Assembly: GCF_000154465.1 (NCBI RefSeq) | Contig: NZ_DS499577.1 | Coordinates: 1,133,642-1,197,641, forward strand | DNA from: Alistipes putredinis DSM 17216 | GTDB lineage: Bacteria; Bacteroidota; Bacteroidia; Bacteroidales; Rikenellaceae | Direction of reading: 5' to 3' | Length of the DNA stretch: 64,000 nucleotides | In this document: piece after piece, positions 8,483 through 16,417 of the stretch | How positions within the stretch are numbered: the stretch's first letter is position 1 | Layout: each line of letters opens with the position of its first letter | Notes under the pieces: model-generated | Seen by the model: only the letters and a program-made list of their open reading frames with translations | Databases searched by the model: none | What the model was told of the DNA's origin: nothing | Position numbers and translations under genes: made by a program

Positions 8483-8956
8483 TCAGAGGTATTTTTTTAT
8501 GTCTATTCCTTCGGGCATGAATTCATCGACCGTGCGGCCGAAAGCCAGTACTTCGCGTACGGTGCTCGAGGCGATGTCGGCTACGGGAGCCGGGGTGAAG
8601 AGCATCACGGTGATGATGTCGGGATGCAGGCGGTGGTTGGTCGCCTCCATCGTCCGTTCGTATTCGAAATCGGTGGTGTTGCGCACGCCGCGGATGATGG
8701 CCGAGGCATGCTGGTCGCGGGCGAAGTCGCCCGTCAGACCGGTATAGATTCTCACTTCGACCCGGGGGTTGTCCGCATAGAGGTCTTCGATGAGTTGTTT
8801 GCGGGCTTCGATGCGCAGCAGTCCTGCCTTGGAAACATTGTTGCCGATGCCGATGACGACCTTGTCGAAGATTCGCAGGGCATCGTCCACGAGTGCCTGA
8901 TGGCCCCGGGTAAAGGGATCGAACGATCCCGGAAAAATGGCGATGGTGTGTGACAT
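8483..8956 (-). CDS. coaD: Phosphopantetheine adenylyltransferase CoaD
   Basis: A 157-residue enzyme that joins 4'-phosphopantetheine and ATP to dephospho-CoA, the penultimate step of coenzyme A synthesis. It has the nucleotidyltransferase signature FPGSFDPFTRGHQ near the N-terminus (the H of the TxGH motif) and the C-terminal ISSxxVRE-like motif (IASSTVREVL). The start at 8956 is chosen because MSHTIAIFPGSFDPF matches the family N-terminus; the open frame runs further upstream but only through repeat spacer. A perfect promoter ends six bases before this ATG, so the mRNA is probably leaderless. It is the first gene of the operon. Confidence 0.96.
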   Translation of the reverse strand: MSHTIAIFPGSFDPFTRGHQALVDDALRIFDKVVIGIGNNVSKAGLLRIEARKQLIEDLYADNPRVEVRIYTGLTGDFARDQHASAIIRGVRNTTDFEYERTMEATNHRLHPDIITVMLFTPAPVADIASSTVREVLAFGRTVDEFMPEGIDIKKYL

Positions 8957-8962
8957 TGGGAG

Positions 8963-8993
8963 CAAAGGTAATGAAAATGAATACAGAATCCAA
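8963..8993 (-). promoter_or_regulatory. Sigma-ABfr promoter of the coaD operon
   Basis: On the minus strand TTG (8993-8991), 20 bases, then TACCTTTG (8970-8963). The box ends six bases before the coaD ATG, which predicts a transcript with no or almost no leader. Confidence 0.8.
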
Positions 8994-9140
8994 CAAATGG
9001 ATCCGGGGGTGTCGCCGAATGTATCCGACTTTCTGCAAAAGTAATGAAAATGAGTGCAGAATGAAACGAGCGAACTGTTTTTTATGCCGAGTGTATTCCG
9101 ATCTTTTGTAAAGGTATTGCAAATAGGGTGGGACAAAGGA
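8963..9140. repeat. Degenerate 73-bp tandem repeat carrying copies of the coaD promoter
   Basis: Two full units (8963-9035 and 9036-9108) and the start of a third (9109-about 9140) share CAAAnGTAATGAAAATGA, CAGAAT and GCCGAnTGTAT in register at exactly 73-bp spacing. On the minus strand the -7 boxes read TACCTTTG, TACTTTTG and the decayed TACCTTTA. Confidence 0.75.
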
Positions 9141-9142
9141 AA

Positions 9143-9166
9143 CCTGTCCGGTTTGTATCGGGCAGG
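9143..9166 (-). terminator. Weak hairpin after the aminotransferase-like gene
   Basis: On the minus strand CCTGCCCG faces CGGACAGG with one mismatch and is followed by a pyrimidine-rich GGTTTCCTTTGTCC. It lies just downstream of the murB operon and is a plausible but weak terminator. Confidence 0.4.
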
Positions 9167-9171
9167 ATGCG

Positions 9172-9978
9172 TTAGTATAATTTGTTCAGGACGCGGGCGA
9201 TACGTTCGGTGATGATTGCGGCGTAGAGTTGCCCTTCGCAGGCCGATAGCGAGGTGAGGCCCCGGTGATCGACATAGAAAATTTCGTCGAAACGGGCGAG
9301 TTGCTCCCGGCCGATCTCCAGCTCCAGCAGAGGCAGGCGGGCGGCTTCGACGGCCCGGTACGCCAATTCCCGTTCGACACTCGGCGGGGCGGGCGGAGTA
9401 TAGACTTTTTTCCCTTTCACGGCGAACAGGGGCGCTTCGTCGCATACGTGCACGAATCCCTCGCCGTCGCAGCGGATCACCGCTTGTACGCCTGTCCGGA
9501 CTGCCGCCCGTTCAATGTCCGCTTCCGCCGCCCGGTTGTCCGCCGTCACCGCTGCCTGCAAAGCCAGCATGCAGGCTGCCTCGCGTGCCGAGGTGGGGTA
9601 TTCGGGGTAGGGAACGCCGTAGTTCACGACAGCCGCAGCGGGCCGCAGCGACCGCAGGGTATACCCGTCGTAGAGGGATACTGCTCCGGGGATCAGCAGC
9701 AGGTCGCCCGCCGGTGTGAAGGCCATGCGTACGAACGAAGAGCCTGCGACGGGGTGACGGTTGGCGTCGAGCAGAGTGGCGATCTGTGCCTCCAGTCGGC
9801 GAAGGTCGGGGGCCCAGCGCAGCCCGAAAAGCTCTTGTATATTGCGAGCCAGCAGTTCCGTGTGGCGGTCGAGCCAGAGGGGGCGGCGTCCCCGGACATG
9901 AAGCGTCTGATAGAGGTATGTGCCTTCGATGCGGGGCATCGGCTCCGGGATACCGTTGCGCAGCAGGATGCGTTCCAT
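9172..9978 (-). CDS. Aminotransferase class IV-like protein lacking the catalytic lysine
   Basis: A 268-residue protein with the fold-type IV PLP enzyme layout of PabC/IlvE: an N-terminal YLYQTLHVRGRRPLWLDRH segment with the family arginine/histidine, and a C-terminal FAVKGKKVYTPP segment that matches the strand after the cofactor site. The start at 9978 overlaps the holA stop by one base (TAATG). The central PLP lysine, expected near residue 125-135, is missing: the only lysines are 188, 190, 191 and 266. The usual EGSTSN-like motif reads VHVCDEAP. It is therefore probably not a normal aminotransferase or lyase. It is the last gene of the murB-tilS-holA operon. Confidence 0.75.
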   Translation of the reverse strand: MERILLRNGIPEPMPRIEGTYLYQTLHVRGRRPLWLDRHTELLARNIQELFGLRWAPDLRRLEAQIATLLDANRHPVAGSSFVRMAFTPAGDLLLIPGAVSLYDGYTLRSLRPAAAVVNYGVPYPEYPTSAREAACMLALQAAVTADNRAAEADIERAAVRTGVQAVIRCDGEGFVHVCDEAPLFAVKGKKVYTPPAPPSVERELAYRAVEAARLPLLELEIGREQLARFDEIFYVDHRGLTSLSACEGQLYAAIITERIARVLNKLY

Positions 9979-11048
9979 TATTGGAGGAAGATTTTGAGAA
10001 GCAGCTCGCGGAGCAGCTCCCCGTCCGGGGCGCCGCCCGCGTTCATGCCCTTCGATTTGGCGTCGTATTCGCGCAGCAGCCCCAGGATGCGGAACACTCG
10101 GCGGTTGTCCCACCGTGCCGAGGTCTGCTTCAGTTCGCCCAGAGCGTAGGCGTTGTTCATTCGCAGGATGCCTATGAGTTCCGTGTCCGAGGGAAACGGA
10201 ACTCCCTTGTGGCGGCTGAGCCACCGCAGGTAGTTGATGCGGAAAATTTCGCGGAACTGATTGAAAAGGGCCAGAATCGTTACCAGCAGGGGGTTGTCTT
10301 TGGGGTTGCGGGCGAAATGGTCGGCGATGCGCAGGGCCTGTTCGAGGTTCTGTCCCGTGACGGCCTTGCAGAGTTCGAAGTTATTGAAATCCTTCGAGAT
10401 GCCGATGTTCTGTTCGATGTGTGCGTCGGTGATTTTCTTCGTTCCTTCCGGTAGCGAGAGCAGCAGCTTGCCCAGTTCGTTGGAGATTTTGGCGAGGTCG
10501 GTGCCCAGGTGGTCGGTCAGCATCGCCTGGGCTTTCGCGTCGATCGTGCAGCCTTTCGAGGCGACGAACTGCGCGAGCCAGGGGCCGATCTCGTAGTCGC
10601 GCGGCCGGACCGATTCGAGCACCGCACCGTGCTGGGCGATGCTTTTGTAGAGCTGCGAACGCTTGTCCACGTTCTTCTCCTTGTGGCAGACGATCAGGAT
10701 CGTCGTGGGCGAGGGTTTCGAAGTGTATAGCGAGAGTTTGTCGAGACCGCGCAGTTGCTGCGCCTCCTTGAGAATCACCACCTGGTACGAACCCATCATC
10801 GGCATCTGCCGGCAGAGGTTCACCACTTGTCCCGCGTCGGAGTCCCGCCCATAGACGGTCAGCTGGTTGAAAGCCCGTTCGGACTCCTGGAGGATCGTCG
10901 AGGCCAGCAGGTCGCAGAGAGCGTCGATGAAGAAGGCCTCTTCGCCCATGAGCAGATAGACGGGCGCGAACTTCCGTCCCGCGATTTCGCCTCGGAGACG
11001 GTCGTAGGCCGCCATCGTATCTTTGAATTTTACGCCGCTTTTCGCCAT
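9978..11048 (-). CDS. holA: DNA polymerase III delta subunit HolA
   Basis: A 356-residue clamp-loader subunit that opens the beta sliding clamp. The N-terminal AAA+-like domain carries PVYLLMGEEAFFIDALCDLL (a degenerate P-loop, normal for delta). The middle has DHLGTDLAKISNELGKLLL and the C-terminal collar domain has LLLKIFLQ at the end. It lies three bases after the tilS stop and overlaps the next gene by one base, so translation is probably coupled. Confidence 0.93.
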   Translation of the reverse strand: MAKSGVKFKDTMAAYDRLRGEIAGRKFAPVYLLMGEEAFFIDALCDLLASTILQESERAFNQLTVYGRDSDAGQVVNLCRQMPMMGSYQVVILKEAQQLRGLDKLSLYTSKPSPTTILIVCHKEKNVDKRSQLYKSIAQHGAVLESVRPRDYEIGPWLAQFVASKGCTIDAKAQAMLTDHLGTDLAKISNELGKLLLSLPEGTKKITDAHIEQNIGISKDFNNFELCKAVTGQNLEQALRIADHFARNPKDNPLLVTILALFNQFREIFRINYLRWLSRHKGVPFPSDTELIGILRMNNAYALGELKQTSARWDNRRVFRILGLLREYDAKSKGMNAGGAPDGELLRELLLKIFLQ

Positions 11049-11051
11049 GGC

Positions 11052-12398
11052 TTAAATGATCTCTTTGGTGATGCGCAGCACGTTTTCGGTCTCGGCCGTG
11101 AGCCGGTAGCGGTCGTCGATGCGCCGCCCGACGAGCCAGACGATCTCATCCCCGGAAAGCAGTACGAACTGCCGTGCCTTCTCCGGCAGCGGGACTTTAT
11201 GGTCGATCAGGTAGTCGCTGACCTTCTTGCGGCCGGACATGCCGTAGGGAATGAACCAGTCCCCCTCCTGCCAGCGGCGCACCGTGAGCGGGTATTTGAG
11301 TTTGTCGGCATCCACCTGGGCGATGTGTTCGGGTACGCCGAAGCCCTGGATATCGTCGATGTCGCGCAGCTCGAAGTAGAGCACCGAGTTGCCGCAGTAG
11401 CAGCGCGGGGCGCCCGCCTCGACCTGCACCTGGCAGGGGTCGTCCGCCGGGATCGGGGTTACCATAATCCGTCCCCGGTCGATGTACGCCACGTGGGATT
11501 TGGAGTAGAACCGCTTGCCCGTGCCGGAGTTCTGTTCCAGCGCCCTGACCAGGGCGTCCGACACGTCGCCTTTGAACGAATAGGTCGAGTTGAGCAGTTC
11601 GAAGATTACGAAATTCAGCGGGAAAGCCCGGTCGATACGGTCGATGTGGATCGTGTCGATCCCGTTTTCGGTGGTGATGACCTCTTCGCGGATGCGCTGG
11701 ATGCCGTGGTTGATGAAGAGCTGCGCGTCGGTCAGACGGCCGATGTTCTGACGCATCAGGTCGGTGAACTTGGGGCTGATCTCCTTGATGCGGGGTACGA
11801 GTCCCAGGCGGATCTTGTTGCGCAGGTATTTGGTCGAGCGGTTCGACGAATCTTCCCGGTAGGGAATGTGTTGTGCTACGGCGTATTCGAGGATGTCCTT
11901 GCGCGAAGCGAACATCAGCGGGCGGATCAGCTTCCCGGCATGGGTGGTGATCCCCGTCAGACCCCGCAGGCCGGTGCCGCGCAACAGGTTGATGAAGAAG
12001 GTTTCGATCGAGTCGTCGATGTGGTGGGCGATGGCTACCACCGTGTAACCGTGCTCGCGGCTCAATTCGTCGAACCAGGCGTAGCGCAGCCGCCGTGCGG
12101 CCATTTCCATCGATTCGCCCGTGCGCTCCATCTCGCCTTTGGTGTCGAAGCGTTTGTTGTACCAGGGCACGCCGTACTTCTCCGCCTCGCGGCGTACGAG
12201 TTCCTCGTCCTCTTCGCTCTCCACGCCCCGCAACTGGAAATTGCAGTGGGCCACGCCGACGCGATAGCCGCTTCGCACGAAGAGCGAGAGCATGACCATC
12301 GAGTCCACGCCGCCCGAAACGGTCAGCAGGATGAAATCCTCCGGAGCTGCCAGCTCGTTGCGGCGGATGTAGCGTTGGAAATTGTCCAGTAGGTTCAT
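11052..12398 (-). CDS. tilS: tRNA(Ile)-lysidine synthase TilS
   Basis: A 448-residue enzyme that attaches lysine to C34 of tRNA-Ile(CAU) so that it reads AUA. The N-terminal PP-loop ATPase motif SGGVDS is at residues 28-33, followed by YTVVAIAHHIDDSIETFFINLLRGTG segments typical of TilS. The C-terminal domain (about 360-448) has the RxxxGD and GxxxKKVSDYLID elements of tRNA binding. It starts 19 bases after the murB stop and is followed after three bases by holA. Confidence 0.95.
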   Translation of the reverse strand: MNLLDNFQRYIRRNELAAPEDFILLTVSGGVDSMVMLSLFVRSGYRVGVAHCNFQLRGVESEEDEELVRREAEKYGVPWYNKRFDTKGEMERTGESMEMAARRLRYAWFDELSREHGYTVVAIAHHIDDSIETFFINLLRGTGLRGLTGITTHAGKLIRPLMFASRKDILEYAVAQHIPYREDSSNRSTKYLRNKIRLGLVPRIKEISPKFTDLMRQNIGRLTDAQLFINHGIQRIREEVITTENGIDTIHIDRIDRAFPLNFVIFELLNSTYSFKGDVSDALVRALEQNSGTGKRFYSKSHVAYIDRGRIMVTPIPADDPCQVQVEAGAPRCYCGNSVLYFELRDIDDIQGFGVPEHIAQVDADKLKYPLTVRRWQEGDWFIPYGMSGRKKVSDYLIDHKVPLPEKARQFVLLSGDEIVWLVGRRIDDRYRLTAETENVLRITKEII

Positions 12399-12417
12399 AG
12401 GCAGTGCCTTGTCGGTT

Positions 12418-13428
12418 TTATAATATATTGACTTCGGGTTCGATCTCCACGCCGAAGCGTTTCTTTACCTGTTCCTGCACTTTGCGGGCGAAAGCGACGA
12501 TCTCCGTACCCGTAGCGCCTCCGAGGTTGATAATCACCAGCGCCTGCCGGGGGTGGATCCCCACGCGTCCTTCGCTGTGGCCTTTCAGTCCGGCGCGGTC
12601 GATCAGCCAGCCTGCGGCCAGCTTGACTTGCGAAGGGTCGGCTGCCGGATAGTGCGGCATATCGGGATAAAGTGCCGACAAGCGTTCGGCCTCCTCGCGG
12701 CCGACGACCGGATTCTTGAAGAAGCTCCCGGCGTTGCCCGTCACCGCAGGGTCGGGCAGCTTGGCCCGGCGGATCGCACAGACGGCCTCGCGGATGTTGC
12801 GCAGCGTGATGCCTCCCCGCGCTTCGACCGCTGCGGCCAAATCCCCGTATTCGAGTCGGGGCCGGGGCGTGCGGCTCAACGCAAAGCGGACCGAGGTGAT
12901 GATTACACGTCCCCGCAGGGAGCGTTTGAAGACGCTGTCCCGGTACCCGAACGCGCAGTGTTCTCTGTTCAGGACGAGCGTGTTGAAGGTCTCCGTGCAG
13001 AACATCTCGACGCTTCGGATCGCATCCTTGGCCTCGCAGCCGTAAGCCCCGATATTCTGAACCGGAGCGGCCCCGACTTTGCCGGGGATGAGCGAGAGGT
13101 TTTCCAATCCCCACAGTTCGTGCTGTACGGCCCATTCGACCAGGTCGTCCCACTCGACGCCCGCGTCGGCTTCGACCGTCACGCAGTCCGGCTGTTCGTC
13201 CACGATGCGGATACCCTGTGCCACAGGGGTCAGCAGCGTACCGGGATAGTCTTGCGTGAAGAGGACGTTGTTGCCTCCTCCGAGGACGTACCACGGATCA
13301 GGCATTCCTTTCTCGAAGAGTTCCTGCAAATCTTCCGTCCGGTCGAACTCGATGAGGCGTGCCGCCCGCTGCGCCACGTGAAAACTGTTGCGCGGGGCGA
13401 GTTCGGGATTGTTAAATTCTCGTATCAT
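12418..13428 (-). CDS. murB: UDP-N-acetylenolpyruvoylglucosamine reductase MurB
   Basis: A 336-residue FAD enzyme reducing UDP-GlcNAc-enolpyruvate to UDP-MurNAc in peptidoglycan synthesis. FAD-binding motifs include VLGGGNNVLF and GLENLSLIPGKVGAAPVQNIGAYG. The catalytic serine lies in NAGSFFKNP and the last catalytic glutamate region is GVEIEPEV at the C-terminus. It is of the type I (E. coli-like) length. It heads the murB-tilS-holA operon. A TAACTTTG -7 box (13434-13441) lies five bases before the ATG, predicting a leaderless mRNA. Confidence 0.96.
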   Translation of the reverse strand: MIREFNNPELAPRNSFHVAQRAARLIEFDRTEDLQELFEKGMPDPWYVLGGGNNVLFTQDYPGTLLTPVAQGIRIVDEQPDCVTVEADAGVEWDDLVEWAVQHELWGLENLSLIPGKVGAAPVQNIGAYGCEAKDAIRSVEMFCTETFNTLVLNREHCAFGYRDSVFKRSLRGRVIITSVRFALSRTPRPRLEYGDLAAAVEARGGITLRNIREAVCAIRRAKLPDPAVTGNAGSFFKNPVVGREEAERLSALYPDMPHYPAADPSQVKLAAGWLIDRAGLKGHSEGRVGIHPRQALVIINLGGATGTEIVAFARKVQEQVKKRFGVEIEPEVNIL

Positions 13429-13433
13429 ATTTG

Positions 13434-13441
13434 CAAAGTTA
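13434..13441 (-). promoter_or_regulatory. -7 box of the murB operon
   Basis: TAACTTTG on the minus strand fits TAnnTTTG and ends five bases before the murB ATG. No clear -33 TTG is seen at the expected distance. Confidence 0.55.
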
Positions 13442-13463
13442 GGAATTATTTCGTTAATTTGAA

Positions 13464-13720
13464 TGTTTTCGACAAGCGAGGGCAGAACGACTTCACTCGC
13501 TCTGCCGGACGGAGAAAACAGAGAATGCAGTTCGATGTTTCCGATAAGCGAGGCAGGAGAGGACGACTTTTTGCCCGGCGGAGAGAACGGGGCCCGCAGT
13601 TCGCCGTTTTCGGTCGAGTGGTGCGGGACGTTGTGTCGGGCAGGGAGAACGACCGTTCGACGGTTTCGATCTATGCGAGTGAGAAGGGAGCTTTTTGTAA
13701 CAGGCGGGCAGGGCGCCGTG
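13464..13720. repeat. Degenerate 57-73-bp tandem repeats in the murB/DUF4301 spacer
   Basis: Four segments beginning at about 13464, 13537, 13606 and 13663 share a GTTTTCGA/GTTTCCGA head, then AAGCGAGG, GACGAC-like and CGGAGAGAAC-like blocks. Spacings are 73, 69 and 57 bases. The whole 412-base spacer (13429-13840) shows no gene. Confidence 0.5.
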
Positions 13721-13840
13721 TGCGTGAAGAGAAAAACGGGCGGAGTCGCTGTTTTTTATCGCCCGCTTCGTCGGGCGTCGGTCGATGTGGCGCCGATCTT
13801 GCTGAAAGAGAATGAATGTGACTGATAAACGGTTTCCGAT

Positions 13841-15286
13841 ATGTTTACGAAAGAGGATTTTGTGCAAATGGAGGAGCACGGCCTGACGCCGGCGGCTCTC
13901 GAAACCCAGTTGAAAAATTTTCGGGAAGGTTTTCCCTTTCTTCCCGTGACGCGGGCCGCTTCGTGCGGCGACGGTATTCGGGTGCTGGATGCTGCCGGGA
14001 TCGAGCAGGCGGCGGCCCGTTACGACCGTGCGAAGGAGTCTTTGCGGGTGGTGAAATTCGTGCCCGCTTCGGGCGCCGCGACCCGTATGTTCAAGGATTT
14101 GTTCGAGTTCGTTCGCGAGGGGCGCCGTACGGCTGTGGTCGGGGAGTTGCTGGCCAACCGCCGCCGCTTCGCCTTCTGGCCCGAGCTGCGGACGATCATC
14201 GGTGACGATGCCGACGAGCTGCGGACGGTCGAAAATATCGTCGCCGAAGGGCTCCGTTACGGGGAAACCCCGAAGGGACTGGTGTCGTTCCACCGCTATG
14301 GGGACGAGGTGCGCAAAGCCGTCGAAGAGCATCTGGTCGAAGGGGCGCAGTACGCCGCCGCCGGGGGCGAGGTGAAGATTCACTTTACCGTCTCGCCCGA
14401 GCATCTGACCCGTTTCGAAGCGTTGCTGGCCGAAAAGATACCGGGTTACGAATCCCGTTTCGGGGTCAAGTATCGCATCTCCTTCTCCGTGCAGGACCCT
14501 TCGACCGACACGCTGGCCGTGAATCCCGACTGTACGCCTTTCCGACGTGCCGACGGGCGGCTGCTCTTCCGTCCTGCGGGACACGGGGCGCTGATCGGGA
14601 ACCTCGGAAAGATCGATGCGGACATAGTCTTCGTTAAAAATATCGACAATGTTACTACCGATGCCCGGCGGAGCGATACGGTGCTTTATAAAAAAGCGCT
14701 GGCCGGAGTATTGCTCGCATTGCAGGAGCGGATTTTCGAATACCTCATGGCCCTCGAAGTGCCGGGTGCCGAATTGGAGCCTATCGCCGCGTTCATCGAG
14801 AATGAACTCTGCGTGAAACTGCCCAAGGACTACGGCACGGCTCTTTTGAGGCAGGTGCTCGACCGCCCGATCCGGGTGTGCGGCATGGTGCGCAACGAAG
14901 GCGAGCCGGGCGGCGGCCCCTTCTGGGTGGCTGGGGCCGACGGGCTGGAGACGCTCCAGATCGCCGAATCGAACCAGATCGCTCCCGAAAAGCGGGAGTT
15001 GATGCGCTCGGCGACTCATTTCAATCCGGTGGATCTGGTTTGCAGCTTCCGCACCTCGAAAGGCGGTCGTTTCGATCTGCGGGAGTTCGTCGATCCCGCT
15101 ACGGGTTTTATCTCCCGCAAGTCGGACGGGGGCCGCGAGCTGCTCGCGCAGGAACTGCCCGGTCTTTGGAACGGTGCCATGGCCCGGTGGAATACGGTCT
15201 TCGTCGAAGTCCCCATCACGACTTTTTCGCCCGTAAAGGTAGTCACCGATCTGCTGCGTCCCGAACATCAGGGCGATGAATTTTGA
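13841..15286 (+). CDS. DUF4301 family protein, NTP-transferase-like
   Basis: A 481-residue cytoplasmic protein that I match to DUF4301, a Bacteroidetes family. The segment VKFVPASGAATRMFK (72-85) resembles the nucleotide-binding loop of sugar-1-phosphate nucleotidyltransferases (GxGxxTR). FRPAGHGALIGNLG followed by DADIVFVKNIDNV resembles their substrate-site loops. An uncharacterised sugar or metabolite nucleotidyltransferase is plausible, which is inference. It is a single gene on the plus strand, preceded by a repeat-rich spacer and closed by a terminator. Confidence 0.7.
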   Translation: MFTKEDFVQMEEHGLTPAALETQLKNFREGFPFLPVTRAASCGDGIRVLDAAGIEQAAARYDRAKESLRVVKFVPASGAATRMFKDLFEFVREGRRTAVVGELLANRRRFAFWPELRTIIGDDADELRTVENIVAEGLRYGETPKGLVSFHRYGDEVRKAVEEHLVEGAQYAAAGGEVKIHFTVSPEHLTRFEALLAEKIPGYESRFGVKYRISFSVQDPSTDTLAVNPDCTPFRRADGRLLFRPAGHGALIGNLGKIDADIVFVKNIDNVTTDARRSDTVLYKKALAGVLLALQERIFEYLMALEVPGAELEPIAAFIENELCVKLPKDYGTALLRQVLDRPIRVCGMVRNEGEPGGGPFWVAGADGLETLQIAESNQIAPEKRELMRSATHFNPVDLVCSFRTSKGGRFDLREFVDPATGFISRKSDGGRELLAQELPGLWNGAMARWNTVFVEVPITTFSPVKVVTDLLRPEHQGDEF

Positions 15287-15296
15287 ATAAGCCATT

Positions 15297-15332
15297 GCTC
15301 CCTTCGGATTTTCATTCGGAGGGAGCTTTTTT
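15297..15332 (+). terminator. Rho-independent terminator after the DUF4301 gene
   Basis: GCTCCCT pairs with AGGGAGC, with wobble pairs extending the stem, followed by six T, 10 bases after the stop codon. Confidence 0.85.
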
Positions 15333-15370
15333 CGAGATGAAGACGTTGGTTGTCCCAAACGATTGAAAAA

Positions 15371-16009
15371 ATGCAATCGAAAAATATAAAAAACAAATTG
15401 AATAACATTTTCAGTGTTATTTTTCTGCTATTCGGATTAGCGGCTTGCTCAGATGATCGTTACCAAACACAAAATGTAACCCATTTAGTAATCGATTCTT
15501 TCGAAGATTTTGCAAAGGACAGCGATACCGTAAGTATTCGGTCCATAACCCTATCCTTGGCCGATAAACGATTTTACGCCGAATTCGAACATTCGGATAT
15601 CGAGATTAATTACGAAGTAAATGTTCGTAATAATAGTGCGGACACAGTTCGTATCAATCTCCCGGATTCTTCGAATTATGCTACATATCTAAATAATCGT
15701 GTCGGGTGGTTGAGTGGATGGAATAAAAATGAGCTTGAAATTCTACCATGTCGATCAAATACTATTTGTATTACCAATATCGGCATGTTTGGTGCGTTAT
15801 ATCGTTGGGAAAAATTATTTCCTCCAAAACACGATTACACTTTTGATATGCTAAAAATCCTTCCCGATGTAAAAGTATATTACAATGGACAGCTTGTATT
15901 GCCATCGAAAGAAATAGAAATTTTTACAAGCGACTACAAAGATCCGTGGATATATAAAGTGCTTAAAAAAATATCAGGAGAACCATATGCTATTGATTTT
16001 TCTAATTAG
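15371..16009 (+). CDS. Small AT-rich lipoprotein of unknown function
   Basis: A 212-residue protein with a lipoprotein signal (IFSVIFLLFGLAAC, Cys26) and a beta-rich body; I recognise no family. The ATG at 15371 is preferred over an in-frame TTG at 15350 because it gives a normal lipoprotein signal. Base composition is clearly more AT-rich than all neighbours (codons such as AAT, ATA and TTA abound), and the gene stands alone between a terminator and a gene-free spacer. Both suggest recent acquisition. No partner gene is visible nearby. Confidence 0.7.
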   Translation: MQSKNIKNKLNNIFSVIFLLFGLAACSDDRYQTQNVTHLVIDSFEDFAKDSDTVSIRSITLSLADKRFYAEFEHSDIEINYEVNVRNNSADTVRINLPDSSNYATYLNNRVGWLSGWNKNELEILPCRSNTICITNIGMFGALYRWEKLFPPKHDYTFDMLKILPDVKVYYNGQLVLPSKEIEIFTSDYKDPWIYKVLKKISGEPYAIDFSN

Positions 16010-16417
16010 ATAAAAACTAATGTGATTGATCGATTGTTGAAATCGAAACTCAAAGACAATATTTTATGGTTCGATCCGAAAAAAAATGCGCCGAATATGC
16101 GTGGGTTAAAATGGATTTTATATATTTGTAGGAACTAATTCGGAGGAGTGTGATTTCGGGAACAGTTCCGATGTTTCCGGTCGGAGTCGGGGAGAGATCG
16201 CTTGCGATCGAGTCTCGGATGGAGGTGAGGAAGAGAAAGATTCCGGTGATCCCGGATCGAATGCCTGCGGTCGGATTTGCCGGCGGGGAAAGCGGTGCTG
16301 TATGCCGTGCGTTTCGGTCGGCGGGGTCGGTGCGGGGCCGGGCTGCATCCCGGAATCCGTGACGCGAGGTCATGGAGTGACGAATAAGAAATTCAAATAT
16401 AATAAACATAAATTCTT
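16010..16417. other. Gene-free spacer/leader before the V-ATPase operon
   Basis: No gene is seen. A TATATTTG -7 box (16121-16128) would give a transcript with a leader of about 285 bases. The leader is G/A-rich and contains a GTTTCCGGTCGGAG-type block like those at 13537 and 37487. I see no known riboswitch. Confidence 0.5.
16121..16128 (+). promoter_or_regulatory. -7 box upstream of the V-ATPase operon
   Basis: TATATTTG matches TAnnTTTG. A -33 TTG is not evident at 19-21 bases, so the call rests on the -7 box and its position. Confidence 0.45.

Noticed and set aside
8957..9445. N-terminal extension of coaD by 163 codons
   Set aside because: The extension runs through the 73-bp promoter repeats and the end of the upstream gene; family length and the promoter place the start at 8956.
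9979..10224. N-terminal extension of the aminotransferase-like gene
   Set aside because: It would overlap the conserved end of holA; the ATG at 9978 overlaps the holA stop by one base, as expected for a coupled gene.
12395..13294. Alternative minus-strand frame overlapping murB
   Set aside because: It is Arg/Gly-rich and shifted one base relative to murB, which carries all catalytic motifs in its own frame.
13493..15376. Minus-strand open frame of about 627 codons opposite the DUF4301 gene
   Set aside because: The plus-strand frame has family segments and a terminator; the minus frame has shadow composition and runs through the spacer repeats.
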